In this document: one piece after another, positions 43,733-53,400 of the stretch
How the letters are laid out: the number at the start of each line of letters is the position of its first letter
Position numbering within the stretch: position 1 is the stretch's first letter
NCBI GenBank assembly: GCA_964518215.1
Contig: CAZFFP010000004.1
Span: 1 to 64,000, forward strand
Source of the DNA: CAYSGX01 sp964518215
Lineage (GTDB): Bacteria > Bacteroidota > Bacteroidia > Chitinophagales > CAIOSU01
DNA length: 64,000 nt
Direction of reading: 5' to 3'
The notes under the pieces: generated by a model
Told to the model about the DNA's origin: nothing
The model's input: the letters and a program-made list of their open reading frames with translations, nothing else
The model's database searches: none
Made by a program: the position numbers and the translations under genes

Positions 43733-44575
43733 CTATTTGAAAATAATCAATGGTATATCGCTTTCTGCCGCTAATTGTTTCGAGAAACTTTTTTCGACAA
43801 ACCGTTGCAAAAAATTGCGTTCGCGGCTATAAGTCGAAACCAAATCTATATCGTTCTTTTTAATGTAGTCATACACACTTTCTTTAGCGTCTTCTCCTTT
43901 TATAATATTGAAGTGAATGACATTATCGGCTGCTTTCTCCTTAAACTTTCGTTCCAGTTCCGACATTTCAAATTCGTTGATGTGAATAGTGCCTTCGGTG
44001 TCCACATGCAGGCATTCTATATGGGCATTGAAGGGCTTGAAAATTTCAAGTAGCCTGCTCAAAGAAGGCTCATCGGCATCGTTGAAATCTGTAGCATACA
44101 ATACGCGGGCAGGTTTATCGCGCCAGCTTCTGTTTTCGGGAACAATCATTACAGGGTAATTGAGCGATTCAATCAAGGGATTTAAAATACTTCCCGAAAG
44201 AAATTTCGCAAACCCGGTGCGATGGTGCGAGCCTAACACTACCAACACGGGTTTAATTTCATCGGCATAAGAAGCAATTTCTTCGCGGGCAAAACCTATA
44301 TGATTGGTGGTAGTAATGGTTGCTTTCAGATTTTTTTCTGTCAGGTAGGTTTCCAACTCTTGTTTTAACTCATCGAGACGAAACTGCGAATCTTTCTTCA
44401 TGCTATCGCTCAGGTCGCCTACAAATTCGCCCGGCATCATCGGGTCAACTGCCGGAATATGATATACATGAAAAAGAGCCAAACTGAAGTTGCAACGGTC
44501 TGCCATGTGAAGCGCATATTTCGCGGCATTCTTACTGTATTCGGAAAAATCGGTAGGAACCAAAATTGTTTTCAT
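43733..44575 (-). CDS. Tandem universal stress protein
   Basis: A 280-residue cytosolic protein with two UspA domains. Domain 1 (about residues 1-145) starts KTILVPTDFSEYSKNAAKYA and has the ATP-loop GSHHRTGFAKFLSG, then NYPVMIVP. Domain 2 (about 155-280) has RVLYATDFNDADEPSLSRLL but its ATP loop is replaced by STYSRERNFLQRF, so it likely binds no nucleotide. It is upstream of a Crp/Fnr-type gene on the same strand, as in many oxygen- or starvation-response sets. Confidence 0.93.
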   Translation of the reverse strand: MKTILVPTDFSEYSKNAAKYALHMADRCNFSLALFHVYHIPAVDPMMPGEFVGDLSDSMKKDSQFRLDELKQELETYLTEKNLKATITTTNHIGFAREEIASYADEIKPVLVVLGSHHRTGFAKFLSGSILNPLIESLNYPVMIVPENRSWRDKPARVLYATDFNDADEPSLSRLLEIFKPFNAHIECLHVDTEGTIHINEFEMSELERKFKEKAADNVIHFNIIKGEDAKESVYDYIKKNDIDLVSTYSRERNFLQRFVEKSFSKQLAAESDIPLIIFK

Positions 44576-44701
44576 AGATAAGGTATTTATGGTTGGGTGA
44601 TGTATTCAGTAGCTAAGATAATAAGGGCAATTTTAATAAAGCGGATTAAGGATAAAATCAGATGCCAGAAGTTGAAAATTGCAGGTAACAAGAATATTCC
44701 T

Positions 44702-44716
44702 TACTGCGTTGAGTAG
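44702..44716. repeat. Short palindromic dispersed repeat (copy 2, inverted)
   Basis: TACTGCGTTGAGTAG is the reverse complement of the core of the 24013-24032 element and is followed by AGACAGG then AAGTTG, as in copy 1. It lies in the gap upstream of the universal stress protein gene. Confidence 0.5.
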
Positions 44717-44773
44717 AGACAGGAAGTTGAAAATTCAGAAAGGTTATTGGCAAACTGGAGTATAAAATCTTCA

Positions 44774-45190
44774 TTATTTGATTCTGAAAGCCAACTGTAA
44801 TTTTTCCAGACTTTTGGAGGTTTGAACATGGGCTTCTATGTAAATGATGTCGCCCGGAGAAGCTTTTTCCAGTATCAGCTTTTTCATTTTGTCATTAATT
44901 TGGTCGCCTTCTCCTTTTTCCGATACAAGGTCTTGCATTTGTTTTCCGAAGGTAACTTCGTTAGAAACAATTCGAATCAGAGAATTATCGCTCTTCAGAA
45001 AAACTTCAATAGGCATATTCCCTTTAATCCATACTTTCAAATCGTCTAATGATAAAAAGGGGTCTTCAGAATTTTGAGCCATAGTGCCATACTGAAGTAG
45101 TAAATCGTTTTTTACAAAATCGGTTTGAGCATTGCCTGTCATGGCTAAAAATGAAAGCGCCAAAAGCAGTATGAAGTTTTTCATATCCAT
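44774..45190 (-). CDS. Small secreted protein, unknown
   Basis: A 138-residue protein with a signal peptide (MDMKNFILLLALSFLAMTGNA, cut before QTDF). The mature part has DDLKVWIKGNMPIEVFLK and KASPGDIIYIEAHVQTSK, which resembles the beta-sandwich end of GldM-like proteins, but similarity is weak. It is probably periplasmic. The start could be either ATG (45190 or 45184). It is on the minus strand, alone, divergent from guaA. Confidence 0.7.
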   Translation of the reverse strand: MDMKNFILLLALSFLAMTGNAQTDFVKNDLLLQYGTMAQNSEDPFLSLDDLKVWIKGNMPIEVFLKSDNSLIRIVSNEVTFGKQMQDLVSEKGEGDQINDKMKKLILEKASPGDIIYIEAHVQTSKSLEKLQLAFRIK

Positions 45191-45254
45191 TGTAATTTAA
45201 AATTGAAATTACAAATGTTTTTGTTAAGCATTCTTTTTTATTGGGTTGTTATCG

Positions 45255-45283
45255 TTGAGCATTGCGCCTAAAACTTATCTTTG
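45255..45283 (+). promoter_or_regulatory. guaA promoter (TTG-N18-TATCTTTG)
   Basis: TTG (45255-45257) is followed after 18 bases by TATCTTTG (45276-45283), a perfect -7 box. The ATG of guaA is seven bases further, so the predicted leader is only about 4 bases. Confidence 0.65.
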
Positions 45284-45290
45284 CGCCAAC

Positions 45291-46832
45291 ATGAACGAAA
45301 AGATTCTCATTATAGATTTTGGCTCTCAATACACGCAGTTGATTGCCCGCAGAGTGCGCGAACTCCATGTTTACAGCGAAATTGTTCCTTTCAACAAAAT
45401 ACCCGACATCGAACCTTCGGTGAAGGGCATTATTTTGTCGGGCAGCCCGTTTTCGGTGGAAGACAAAAACGCACCCGATATTGATGTGGAAGCGCTCATC
45501 GCCCAACGCCCCGTGTTGGGGGTGTGTTATGGCGCGCAGTTGATGGCGAAGAAATTCGGGGGCAGAGTAGCGCCATCGAACAAACGTGAATATGGTCGTG
45601 CCAATCTTTTGAGAATATTCGACAACGAAGATATTTTCAATGGAGTATCAGGGCATTCGCAGGTGTGGATGAGTCATGGCGACACCATTATGCAATTGCC
45701 CGAACAGTTTGAATTGTTATCTTCTACCGGCAGCATCGAAGTGGCGGCATACCGTTCTAAAAAAGATTTGTTTGCGCATCCGGTTTTCGGTTTGCAGTTT
45801 CATCCTGAAGTAACACATTCGCTTGAAGGAAAAATTATTCTCGAAAATTTCCTGAAAAATACTTGCGCCTGCCATGCCGACTGGACTCCCGCTTCGTTTG
45901 TCGAAGAAACCGTTCAGTCCATAAAAAAACAAGTGGGCGATGAAAAAGTAGTGTTGGGTTTATCGGGTGGTGTTGATTCGAGTGTAGCCGCCTTGTTGAT
46001 TCACCGCGCTATCGGAAAGAATTTATATTGTGTGTTTGTAAACAACGGCTTGCTGCGTAAAAACGAATTTGATGATGTGCTGCATTCGTATCAGGATTTA
46101 GGATTGAATGTGATTGGCGTAGATGCTACGCACGAATTTCTTTCGCAGTTAGAAGGCGTGAGCGACCCCGAGCAAAAGCGCAAAATTATAGGGCGCGTGT
46201 TTATAGAAGTATTCGACCGCGAAGCGCATAAAATTCAGGAGGTGAAATGGTTAGCGCAAGGCACCATATATCCCGATGTGATTGAATCGGTTTCGGTGCA
46301 TGGACCTTCGGCTACCATCAAGTCGCATCATAATGTAGGAGGCTTACCTGAAAAACTGAATCTGAAAGTGATTGAACCATTGCGCTATTTGTTTAAAGAC
46401 GAAGTGCGCGAAGCCGGGCGCGAACTGGCATTGCCCCCTAATATTTTGAAACGGCATCCTTTTCCCGGTCCGGGGTTAGCCATTAGAATTATTGGCGCTA
46501 TCAGCACCGAAAAAGTAAGAATATTGCAGGAAGCAGATGCCTTGTTCATTAATGGATTGAAAAATCATGGATTGTATGATACGGTGTGGCAGGCAGGAAC
46601 TATGTTGCTTCCTGTCCAAAGCGTAGGGGTGATGGGCGATGAGCGCACTTACGAAAATGTGGTGGCACTGCGTGCCGTTACTTCCAACGATGGCATGACG
46701 GCCGACTGGTGTCATTTGCCTTATGGTTTTCTGGCAGAAATTTCGAATGAAATTATCAATAATGTAAAAGGTATTAATCGCGTTGTTTACGACATCAGCT
46801 CAAAACCACCCGCTACCATTGAATGGGAATAA
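45291..46832 (+). CDS. guaA: GMP synthase (glutamine-hydrolysing)
   Basis: A 513-residue cytosolic enzyme that turns XMP into GMP using glutamine. The class I glutamine amidotransferase domain (about 1-195) has the triad Cys79 (GVCYGAQL), His171 and Glu173 (FHPEVTH). The ATP-pyrophosphatase P-loop is LSGGVDSS (224-231). The C-terminal dimerisation domain has RHPFPGPGLAIRI and ends KPPATIEWE. I chose the ATG at 45291 since the promoter box lies just before it; the longer open frame is spurious. Confidence 0.98.
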   Translation: MNEKILIIDFGSQYTQLIARRVRELHVYSEIVPFNKIPDIEPSVKGIILSGSPFSVEDKNAPDIDVEALIAQRPVLGVCYGAQLMAKKFGGRVAPSNKREYGRANLLRIFDNEDIFNGVSGHSQVWMSHGDTIMQLPEQFELLSSTGSIEVAAYRSKKDLFAHPVFGLQFHPEVTHSLEGKIILENFLKNTCACHADWTPASFVEETVQSIKKQVGDEKVVLGLSGGVDSSVAALLIHRAIGKNLYCVFVNNGLLRKNEFDDVLHSYQDLGLNVIGVDATHEFLSQLEGVSDPEQKRKIIGRVFIEVFDREAHKIQEVKWLAQGTIYPDVIESVSVHGPSATIKSHHNVGGLPEKLNLKVIEPLRYLFKDEVREAGRELALPPNILKRHPFPGPGLAIRIIGAISTEKVRILQEADALFINGLKNHGLYDTVWQAGTMLLPVQSVGVMGDERTYENVVALRAVTSNDGMTADWCHLPYGFLAEISNEIINNVKGINRVVYDISSKPPATIEWE

Positions 46833-48162
46833 ATACATAGCATCATTTATATTACTCCTCATCTTAAGTTGTATAGTATGGGAGAGCTTTGCACAGGACG
46901 GTCCGGGCAGAAAGCGCAAGTTCGGGCAGGTGGAAGAAGAGTTTGTGTTGCCCGCCATCAGAACCGATTTAGATACTGTTTTGAAACAGGATACAACAGT
47001 TGTAATGGATGCTGAAGTTTTCCGCGCTCCAAAAACCACATTGAATATTTCGCTGCTCCTGCCATTTTTTTCAGACAGTATTACTGTAGAAGGAGATACC
47101 GGAGTTTCGGGTTATGATATTCTTAAAAGCAGAATGGCGCTCGATTTATATCAGGGCGTGAAATTCGCGTTAGACAGTCTGACGCAACAGGGTTATTCAT
47201 TTCATCTCCATGTTTTCGATACCAAGCAAAGCGAGAATAAACTGCAACAGATTCTTGCTAATCCTTCGCTCAGACATTCAGACCTGATTATCGGTCCGGT
47301 TTATAACAGCTTGATTACTCCTGCCGCCCACTTTGCCAAACTACATCAGATTCCTTTAGTGTCTCCGCTTTCGCCCGGAGAATACCTGACCGACAACAAT
47401 CCGTTTTTCTACATGGCAAACCCGGGTTTAGAGGCTCATTGCAAAGCGTTGGTGAATTTCGCGAAGCAACAATTTTATAAAGACAATATTATTCTTATCA
47501 GTGCGGCAGCCGATAAAGAAATGGCTCCGCTGTTCAAACAATTTTTACAAAGTGAATACGGAAGCAGTATTACATACAAAGAGTTGCTGAATAATGCCGG
47601 AAAATATATGGATGCCAAAGGACAAGACCCTTCACTCGATTTGAAAAGTCGCCTTCGCAGCGAAACCACCAACGTCATTCTTGTAGCATCAATAGATATG
47701 TCGCTGGTGCATCAGTTAAGCAGGGAATTGTTTTCGTTATCGAAAGATTATCCTATTGTGGTGTTGGGTTTACCGGTTTGGAATCCTGAAAACGATTTGC
47801 GATTGGATTACATGAGTAAAATCAATGTGCATTTTACACAGGCATCTTATGTTACCGATACGTTTTTTTACAATTCAGCATTTGCAGAAAATTTTTTAGA
47901 AACCTATAAGCATTTGCCCAACGAAAACAACTTCAAGGGCTTCGATATCGCCTGGCATTTTTGCAATGCTATTTTGAATCATGGCAATCAAACAGATGCC
48001 ATTGCGGCTTATGATGTCAATCCTCTAAATCATACCTCATTTAATTTTCAAGCAGTTTATTCCAAAGGCTCTTTTGAAGAGCCTACCGTGTTTTTGTATT
48101 ACGAAAATCAACGCTTACACTTGTTCAAATATAAAAATGACGGATTGATAAGGATGAGGTAG
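46819..48162 (+). CDS. Type I periplasmic-binding-fold protein
   Basis: A 447-residue exported protein. Signal segment FILLLILSCIVWESFAQ is followed by an ordered linker and then a two-lobe periplasmic-binding fold (about residues 85-440: ISLLLPFFSDS, LDLYQGVKFALDSLTQQG, DLIIGPVYNSLITPAAHFAK, IPLVSPLSPGEYL). In this phylum such proteins usually have LysM repeats in front; none is seen. It may bind a cell-wall or amino-acid ligand. A TTG start at 46819 gives a good signal peptide and overlaps guaA by 14 bases; the TTG at 46783 is less likely. Function unknown. Confidence 0.8.
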   Translation: MNGNKYIASFILLLILSCIVWESFAQDGPGRKRKFGQVEEEFVLPAIRTDLDTVLKQDTTVVMDAEVFRAPKTTLNISLLLPFFSDSITVEGDTGVSGYDILKSRMALDLYQGVKFALDSLTQQGYSFHLHVFDTKQSENKLQQILANPSLRHSDLIIGPVYNSLITPAAHFAKLHQIPLVSPLSPGEYLTDNNPFFYMANPGLEAHCKALVNFAKQQFYKDNIILISAAADKEMAPLFKQFLQSEYGSSITYKELLNNAGKYMDAKGQDPSLDLKSRLRSETTNVILVASIDMSLVHQLSRELFSLSKDYPIVVLGLPVWNPENDLRLDYMSKINVHFTQASYVTDTFFYNSAFAENFLETYKHLPNENNFKGFDIAWHFCNAILNHGNQTDAIAAYDVNPLNHTSFNFQAVYSKGSFEEPTVFLYYENQRLHLFKYKNDGLIRMR

Positions 48163-48604
48163 GATATTGTGTAAAGAGGCAGTTAGCCATTTGCCATCAA
48201 CAATACTTTGTTCATTCTGAGAGAACCACCCCCGAAATATGGGGCTGCCTGTTGAATATGACAATTAAGTTCCACCCCCTGCCCCCGCCAGCGTGAGACA
48301 AAGGTTCACCTAAATTTCAAACATATTTTCTCAATCATTCTTGTAGTGTTTTCAAACCTATAATTAGCAATAGGAAAAATCATGTCCTCCGCTGGCAGCC
48401 TGTCCCGCACTTGTTGCGGGAGAGGTGTTTCGCCAAAGGCGGAGCGGAGGTGGAACAATTCAAGTAATCTCAGAAATCTGTCATTGGTAGCTTGTCGAAG
48501 TACAATTTTTTTTCAAAGTATTCATGGTTCGATAAACTCACCATGTTAGAATTTTGAAGCAGCCTCATTTTAGTGTAAGAAAAGGAAGGAAATATCCAAA
48601 GTGT
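48163..48604. other. 442-base intergenic region with repetitive DNA, no gene
   Basis: Contains a GTTAGCC string (48182), a GC-rich segment CCACCCCCTGCCCCCGCCAG (48272-), the structured repeat at 48386-48450, and strings of the GCTTGTCGAAG type (48490-48530). No coding frame I can support. The base composition is clearly more GC-rich than its surroundings at 48270-48300 and 48380-48450. Confidence 0.55.
48386..48450. repeat. Structured GC-rich inverted repeat
   Basis: Outer arms CCTCCGCT (48386-48393) and AGCGGAGG (48443-48450) enclose TCCCGCA-cttgt-TGCGGGA (48403-48421). The type is typical of dispersed intergenic elements in this phylum; only one full copy is in the window. Confidence 0.65.
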
Positions 48605-49123
48605 TCAAGGATAATTCTGATTTTCGCGCTGCTCGATGTGATAAATTGTCAGGACTTTTTCCTTTCCATTTACGGTGTAAAATACTGCTGCCAATCCATC
48701 GTATGCAATATTGTTTTTTATTTCGGGTGCCGACTTTGGTTGTGTATCAGGCGTTCTAAATCTTTCCTCGCTTTTGTCCACATCTATCAGTACAAGAAAT
48801 TCGGTGTATTTTTCTTTAATGGTTTTCTTGCAGTTAAACTCATCATTGATGTATTGTTCCGAAATTTTCAATGGAAAAAATTGATTTCCTATTCTGATTT
48901 TGCATGGTATTATTTCATGTTTGGAATTCCTACTTTTAAACAAGAACCGGTATTTGGTTCCCGAACGTCCGTAAACACCACCGTTCCAGTGGTAGAAAAA
49001 TCCGCTTACATATTGAAGTGTTGCGTTTTTTGAAGTGTTCTTTCTGGCTGAATTATTTTGTCCGAAAACAGCATGAGAAAGTAAAAACAACGCAATGGCA
49101 AAAAGTAAAAATGAACGTGCCAT
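48605..49123 (-). CDS. Secreted protein following porV, unknown
   Basis: A 172-residue protein with signal peptide (MARSFLLFAIALFLLSHAVF, then GQ). The mature part is beta-rich with YVSGFFYHWNGGVYGRSGTK, KYRFLFKSRNSKHEIIPCKI and KEKYTEFLVLIDVDKSEER. No domain recognised. It starts 29 bases after the porV stop on the same strand, so it is probably the last gene of the porU-porV operon. Alternatively a strain-specific addition. Confidence 0.7.
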   Translation of the reverse strand: MARSFLLFAIALFLLSHAVFGQNNSARKNTSKNATLQYVSGFFYHWNGGVYGRSGTKYRFLFKSRNSKHEIIPCKIRIGNQFFPLKISEQYINDEFNCKKTIKEKYTEFLVLIDVDKSEERFRTPDTQPKSAPEIKNNIAYDGLAAVFYTVNGKEKVLTIYHIEQRENQNYP

Positions 49124-49152
49124 AAACTTTCACAAAAATATGCGGTGCTTAC

Positions 49153-50427
49153 TTAATTCAAACTTCCATCTACCGGAACCGCTTCTTGTTTTTCTTTGGC
49201 TTTGTCGAAGTTGAATAATAGCGTGAAGCGCATAGTATTATCCAATGGGTTGCGCAATGGGGTGGTGGGAACCAGATAAGAAAAATCTATTCCGAAAACG
49301 CTATAACGCAAACCAATACCGAGCGATAAAAACCTTCTTCTGCCTTTATCGGGATGCTCGTAAAAATAACCGGCACGAACGGCAAACAACTGGTCGTACC
49401 AATACTCACCGCCAACACCAATAGTAAACTCACTCATTTCTTCCCTAAATCCTCCGGGGGCATCGGAAAAGGAACCGAAGATGGCTCCCGGTACAGATTT
49501 TTCACGAAAGTCGGCAACACCACTTCCGTTGGTATCATACTTAGGGTTTTCGACCACATTGCCGTTTTCATCAATAATAAACTGACTCACCGGTGTAGGA
49601 ACCAAAAGTTTGTTCACATCGAAAGCAATGGTGAACTGATTATATTGGTCGAAATCAATGCTGTATTTAGCACCAAGTCCCATATTCATAGGAATGAAAT
49701 CTCTTTCGGCAGAACTGGTGTAGGTAATCTTACTTCCCAAATTGGAAAAATTTAAGCCCAAAGCAAAATTGCTGTTCATTTTTCCGAGGTCAATATCCTT
49801 GTTGTAATAAAAAGCAATATCTGAAGAAACTGCTGTTCCGGGACGAATAGCAACCCCCTGAATGGTTTGTCCGCTGGCAAGGTTGGAATAAATGAATCGC
49901 ATTCCGATAGAAGCTGAAAAGCCTGTAGCCAACATGCGAGAATATGCGGCATCTAAAGCAAATTCGTTAGGTTTAAAAGTGCCTATTTCATCGCCTATTA
50001 CGTTGGTGAAAGTGATCGAACCCAAAGAAAAATATCTGATGGAGCCGCCAATTGCCTGATTCTCGTTTTTGCCGAATTTGGCATATCCGGTAGCATGAGC
50101 CAGATAAATATCATTCACTAAAGACCGCAACCAGGGCACATAGCTCAGCGATACTCCGTAAGGCTTGTCGGCAAAAGCTAATTTGGCAGGGTTGTGAAAC
50201 ATGGAATTGGCATCGGGTGTAATAGCTAAGCCTACATCGCCCATAGCGCCTGAACGGGCATCGGGTGTAATGCGTAAAAAAGGCACCGATGTGGTGATGG
50301 GTAATGATTCGTCTCCTTTATTGCCAATGCCTAAACCACCGGTTTGAGCGAAGGAAACTGTTGCTGGAATGATGGCAAGGAAACTCAGTATGAGTAAAGA
50401 GATTTTTTTCACGTTCGTTATATTCAT
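49153..50427 (-). CDS. porV: T9SS outer-membrane protein PorV
   Basis: A 424-residue outer-membrane beta-barrel that binds T9SS cargo and, with PorU, forms the attachment complex. Signal peptide MNITNVKKISLLILSFLAII to SFAQ; mature part begins TGGLGIGNKGDESLPI, and the barrel includes ITTSVPFLRITPDARSGAMG and VGLAITPDANSMFHNPAK, both diagnostic of PorV. The start is 21 bases after the porU stop, so porU and porV form an operon. A paralogue is encoded at 9 kb. Confidence 0.95.
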   Translation of the reverse strand: MNITNVKKISLLILSFLAIIPATVSFAQTGGLGIGNKGDESLPITTSVPFLRITPDARSGAMGDVGLAITPDANSMFHNPAKLAFADKPYGVSLSYVPWLRSLVNDIYLAHATGYAKFGKNENQAIGGSIRYFSLGSITFTNVIGDEIGTFKPNEFALDAAYSRMLATGFSASIGMRFIYSNLASGQTIQGVAIRPGTAVSSDIAFYYNKDIDLGKMNSNFALGLNFSNLGSKITYTSSAERDFIPMNMGLGAKYSIDFDQYNQFTIAFDVNKLLVPTPVSQFIIDENGNVVENPKYDTNGSGVADFREKSVPGAIFGSFSDAPGGFREEMSEFTIGVGGEYWYDQLFAVRAGYFYEHPDKGRRRFLSLGIGLRYSVFGIDFSYLVPTTPLRNPLDNTMRFTLLFNFDKAKEKQEAVPVDGSLN

Positions 50428-50448
50428 GAATCAATGATGCGTTCAAAA

Positions 50449-53400
50449 TTATTTCAAAATAACTAATTTTTCAAACTTGTGGGCGGAAGCCCCGTCTAAC
50501 AGGCTGCGCACATTCAGTTTGTAAACATAAACTCCGCGCCCGATGCGGTCGCCAAAATCGTCTAAGCCATCCCACTTTACGTTGTCTATCCTGTAACCAT
50601 CGCTCAACATTTCCTGTTCAATGGTTTTTACCAACTTGCCCGATACGGTAAATATTTTCACCTGAACAAACAGCGGTTGTCCCGGTTTATTGTGTTCAAA
50701 CTGAAAAGAGGTGCTCGTGGTGAATGGATTCGGATAATTCAACACATGCGCCAAAGCTATTTCTGCCGATGACGAAACTACAAATTCCGTGTATCCTTCC
50801 GATGAGTTGTTATACACATCCCAAGCCTTCACCCGTATAGTGCGCCTGCCTTCGGGTAATCTTCGCAGCGGATAACGCACTTCGCCTTTCTGATAATTAT
50901 CTAATTCTGCCTGATAATATTGGTTGAGCACATAAGTGCTTTGTGTATTTTGATCCAACACTCCGGTAATATCGTGCCCGATGCCGCTGCCTACGGTGTT
51001 GATGCCGTTTTCATCTTCTAACTGAACAATGAGTATGGGGCTGTCATCGGTAATGCCACCAAACACAAATTTCTCATCGTTCATGTAGATTTTTATTTCG
51101 GGACCTTTATTGTCCACCGCAAACGAGTCTGCGGTTCCGCCTACTATTACGGGGCTGCTGCCATGAGCATCGTAAATGCCATTTTCGGCATATAAACTAA
51201 TTTTTCCCGGTCCATAAGTGTATGAAATATCTTTTGGAACCACGAAGGTGAAAGAAAATTCTCCATTCGTAACACTCGCTTTGCCTCGATAAATAATGTT
51301 TCTGTAAAGCCCGAAATTTCTGACATTGCTGCCGCTTATGTTTGCCAGTGTTTGAATGGTGGAAGGTTTATCGAAAATGGTAGGATATGCCCTTCCGTTA
51401 AAATTATCGAGTTTGTTTCCGAACAAATCGCGCACTTCGCCTGTGATAGTTACTTTGCTGAGTGCGCGCAGCGTGTCGGTAATTACAGAGCGAATACCGG
51501 TAATAGTTATTACACTTACATTTTGCCTCGGATAGTTCATCACCACCGATGGGTCTCCTAACAAGGCAAACTTTCTAAGATTGGTATCATCGCTGACATT
51601 GAGTATCTGATTTTTGGCAGTAGTCATTACTTGACCAATAGAAGGATAATTGGTAAAGCTATGCTCAAATACATTGCGCATAAAAGCATTATTGAGCGTG
51701 TAATTAGCGCTGGCAAAAACTAAGCGCAAAGTAGTTACCATGGCAATGGCTCCTCCTCTTGGGCTTAATAAAACCAATTCGCCTGCCGATGTAAAAGCGG
51801 GGTCGTCAAATTTGCTGAATTCGCAGGTGGCAGTAACAAATACCGGTAGTTTATCAATGTTTTCCCAAGAGTTAATGTCATTAATGGTTAACACTCTTTC
51901 ATGTGTCCAGCCGTTTACGCCACCATGCCCGATAAAATTCACCAATAAGGCTCCCGAGAAAATTTTTCTATTGATAGCATCGTTCACATCGGGATAACGG
52001 TTGCCTCCCGGAGTAGCCACCATATTGTAGGCATCTAAATAAATTTTGTCAATATTATAATTGGCGTGAAAGGTATCAATGTAAGAGGATATTCTTTCCG
52101 CATCATTACTATGAATATTGTTATCGCCATCATCAGCCACAAAACACAATTCGTTGCGCCAACTGCCCAGCGATGCTGTGGATTGATACACTTTTATTTT
52201 ATTGATAACCGCCTGCGCTTCTGAAGAATTTTTCACAGGCAATCTGCCAATGGCAATGTCTAAATAATCGTTATTGTCTATCATGGAGCCGCCTTCGCTT
52301 TCATCTAAACAACCGAAATAGTCGTCAGTATTAAAAGTGGCAATGGGGCTTAATGATGCAGGGCTTTGATAGGTAGGTGCAAAGTTGGTATTGTTGCTCA
52401 GGCGGTCTTTAAAATCATAAGAAGCATCGCCAAACAGCAATAAGTATTTAGGCATTTGAGAAGTATCGCTTCCGGCTTTATCATATACCATGCGAACAAA
52501 GTCTCTGATAGCCGAAATATCGGGAGTGCCTGAAGAAAATTCATTATAAATCTCACCCACTTTTGCCACCTTCACGCTCATATTGTTTTGCTGAATGTGG
52601 TAGGTTGCCAGCGATATGGCATCATTATATAAGGCATTGTTGGTAATGATAATCATTTGCGGCTGTCCGAATGAATGAAGGTTTTGGTTATCAATTTTTC
52701 CAACCGCTGTGGGAGCCGAAAAAGAAGCATTATCGTAAAAAGCCACAAACTCCTTAAGGTTATCGGTGGCAACTGAAAACTCTGCTGTGTTTCCACTCAT
52801 GCTATGATTTATCTGAAAAGGATTCATCGGGTCTGTAACATCCCAAATACGCAAATTGCCCGAAACATTCTGCAAACGGAATAAGGAAAGGTTACCCGCA
52901 CCTACCGAATTTTTATCTCTGAACTGTAATTGATTGCCTGCCATAGTGAGGTTGCGTCTGGCATTGAGAGATATATAATTAATGTATCCTTCGGCACTCG
53001 ATGAAGGATTTGAAAACTGCACCCGAAGGGTAATATTGCCTGAATTTGAATTGAAAGAAGTGAATTTGATGCTTTCTGTTGCATAAGGCTGTGTGTATTC
53101 CGCTCCAACTGTGTTGATTGTTTCCGTATGAAAAACCTGCCCGTTGGCGCTCAAATTAAAAGTGCTTGTAGCGGTAGTAGAGCGGGCTGCCAATGCCGAC
53201 TTAACCAATACCGGTGAAGAGGCATCTATATTCGGAAAATCAAAATTGAAATCGCGACTGGTAATGCTGAAATTAAAAATATCGCCATACCACTCTCTGC
53301 CCGATTGCAAGAAATTATACTCGTCATTTTCATGAAATCGAAAATCGTCAAAAGTGCTCACCGTAACATTCGGATTGCCTACAGAGCTTACGCCCGAAAT

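Noticed and set aside
48554..49033. 159-codon plus-strand frame opposite the 172-residue secreted protein
   Set aside because: The minus-strand frame has a clear signal peptide and fits the porV operon; this one is Cys/Phe-rich and looks like a shadow.
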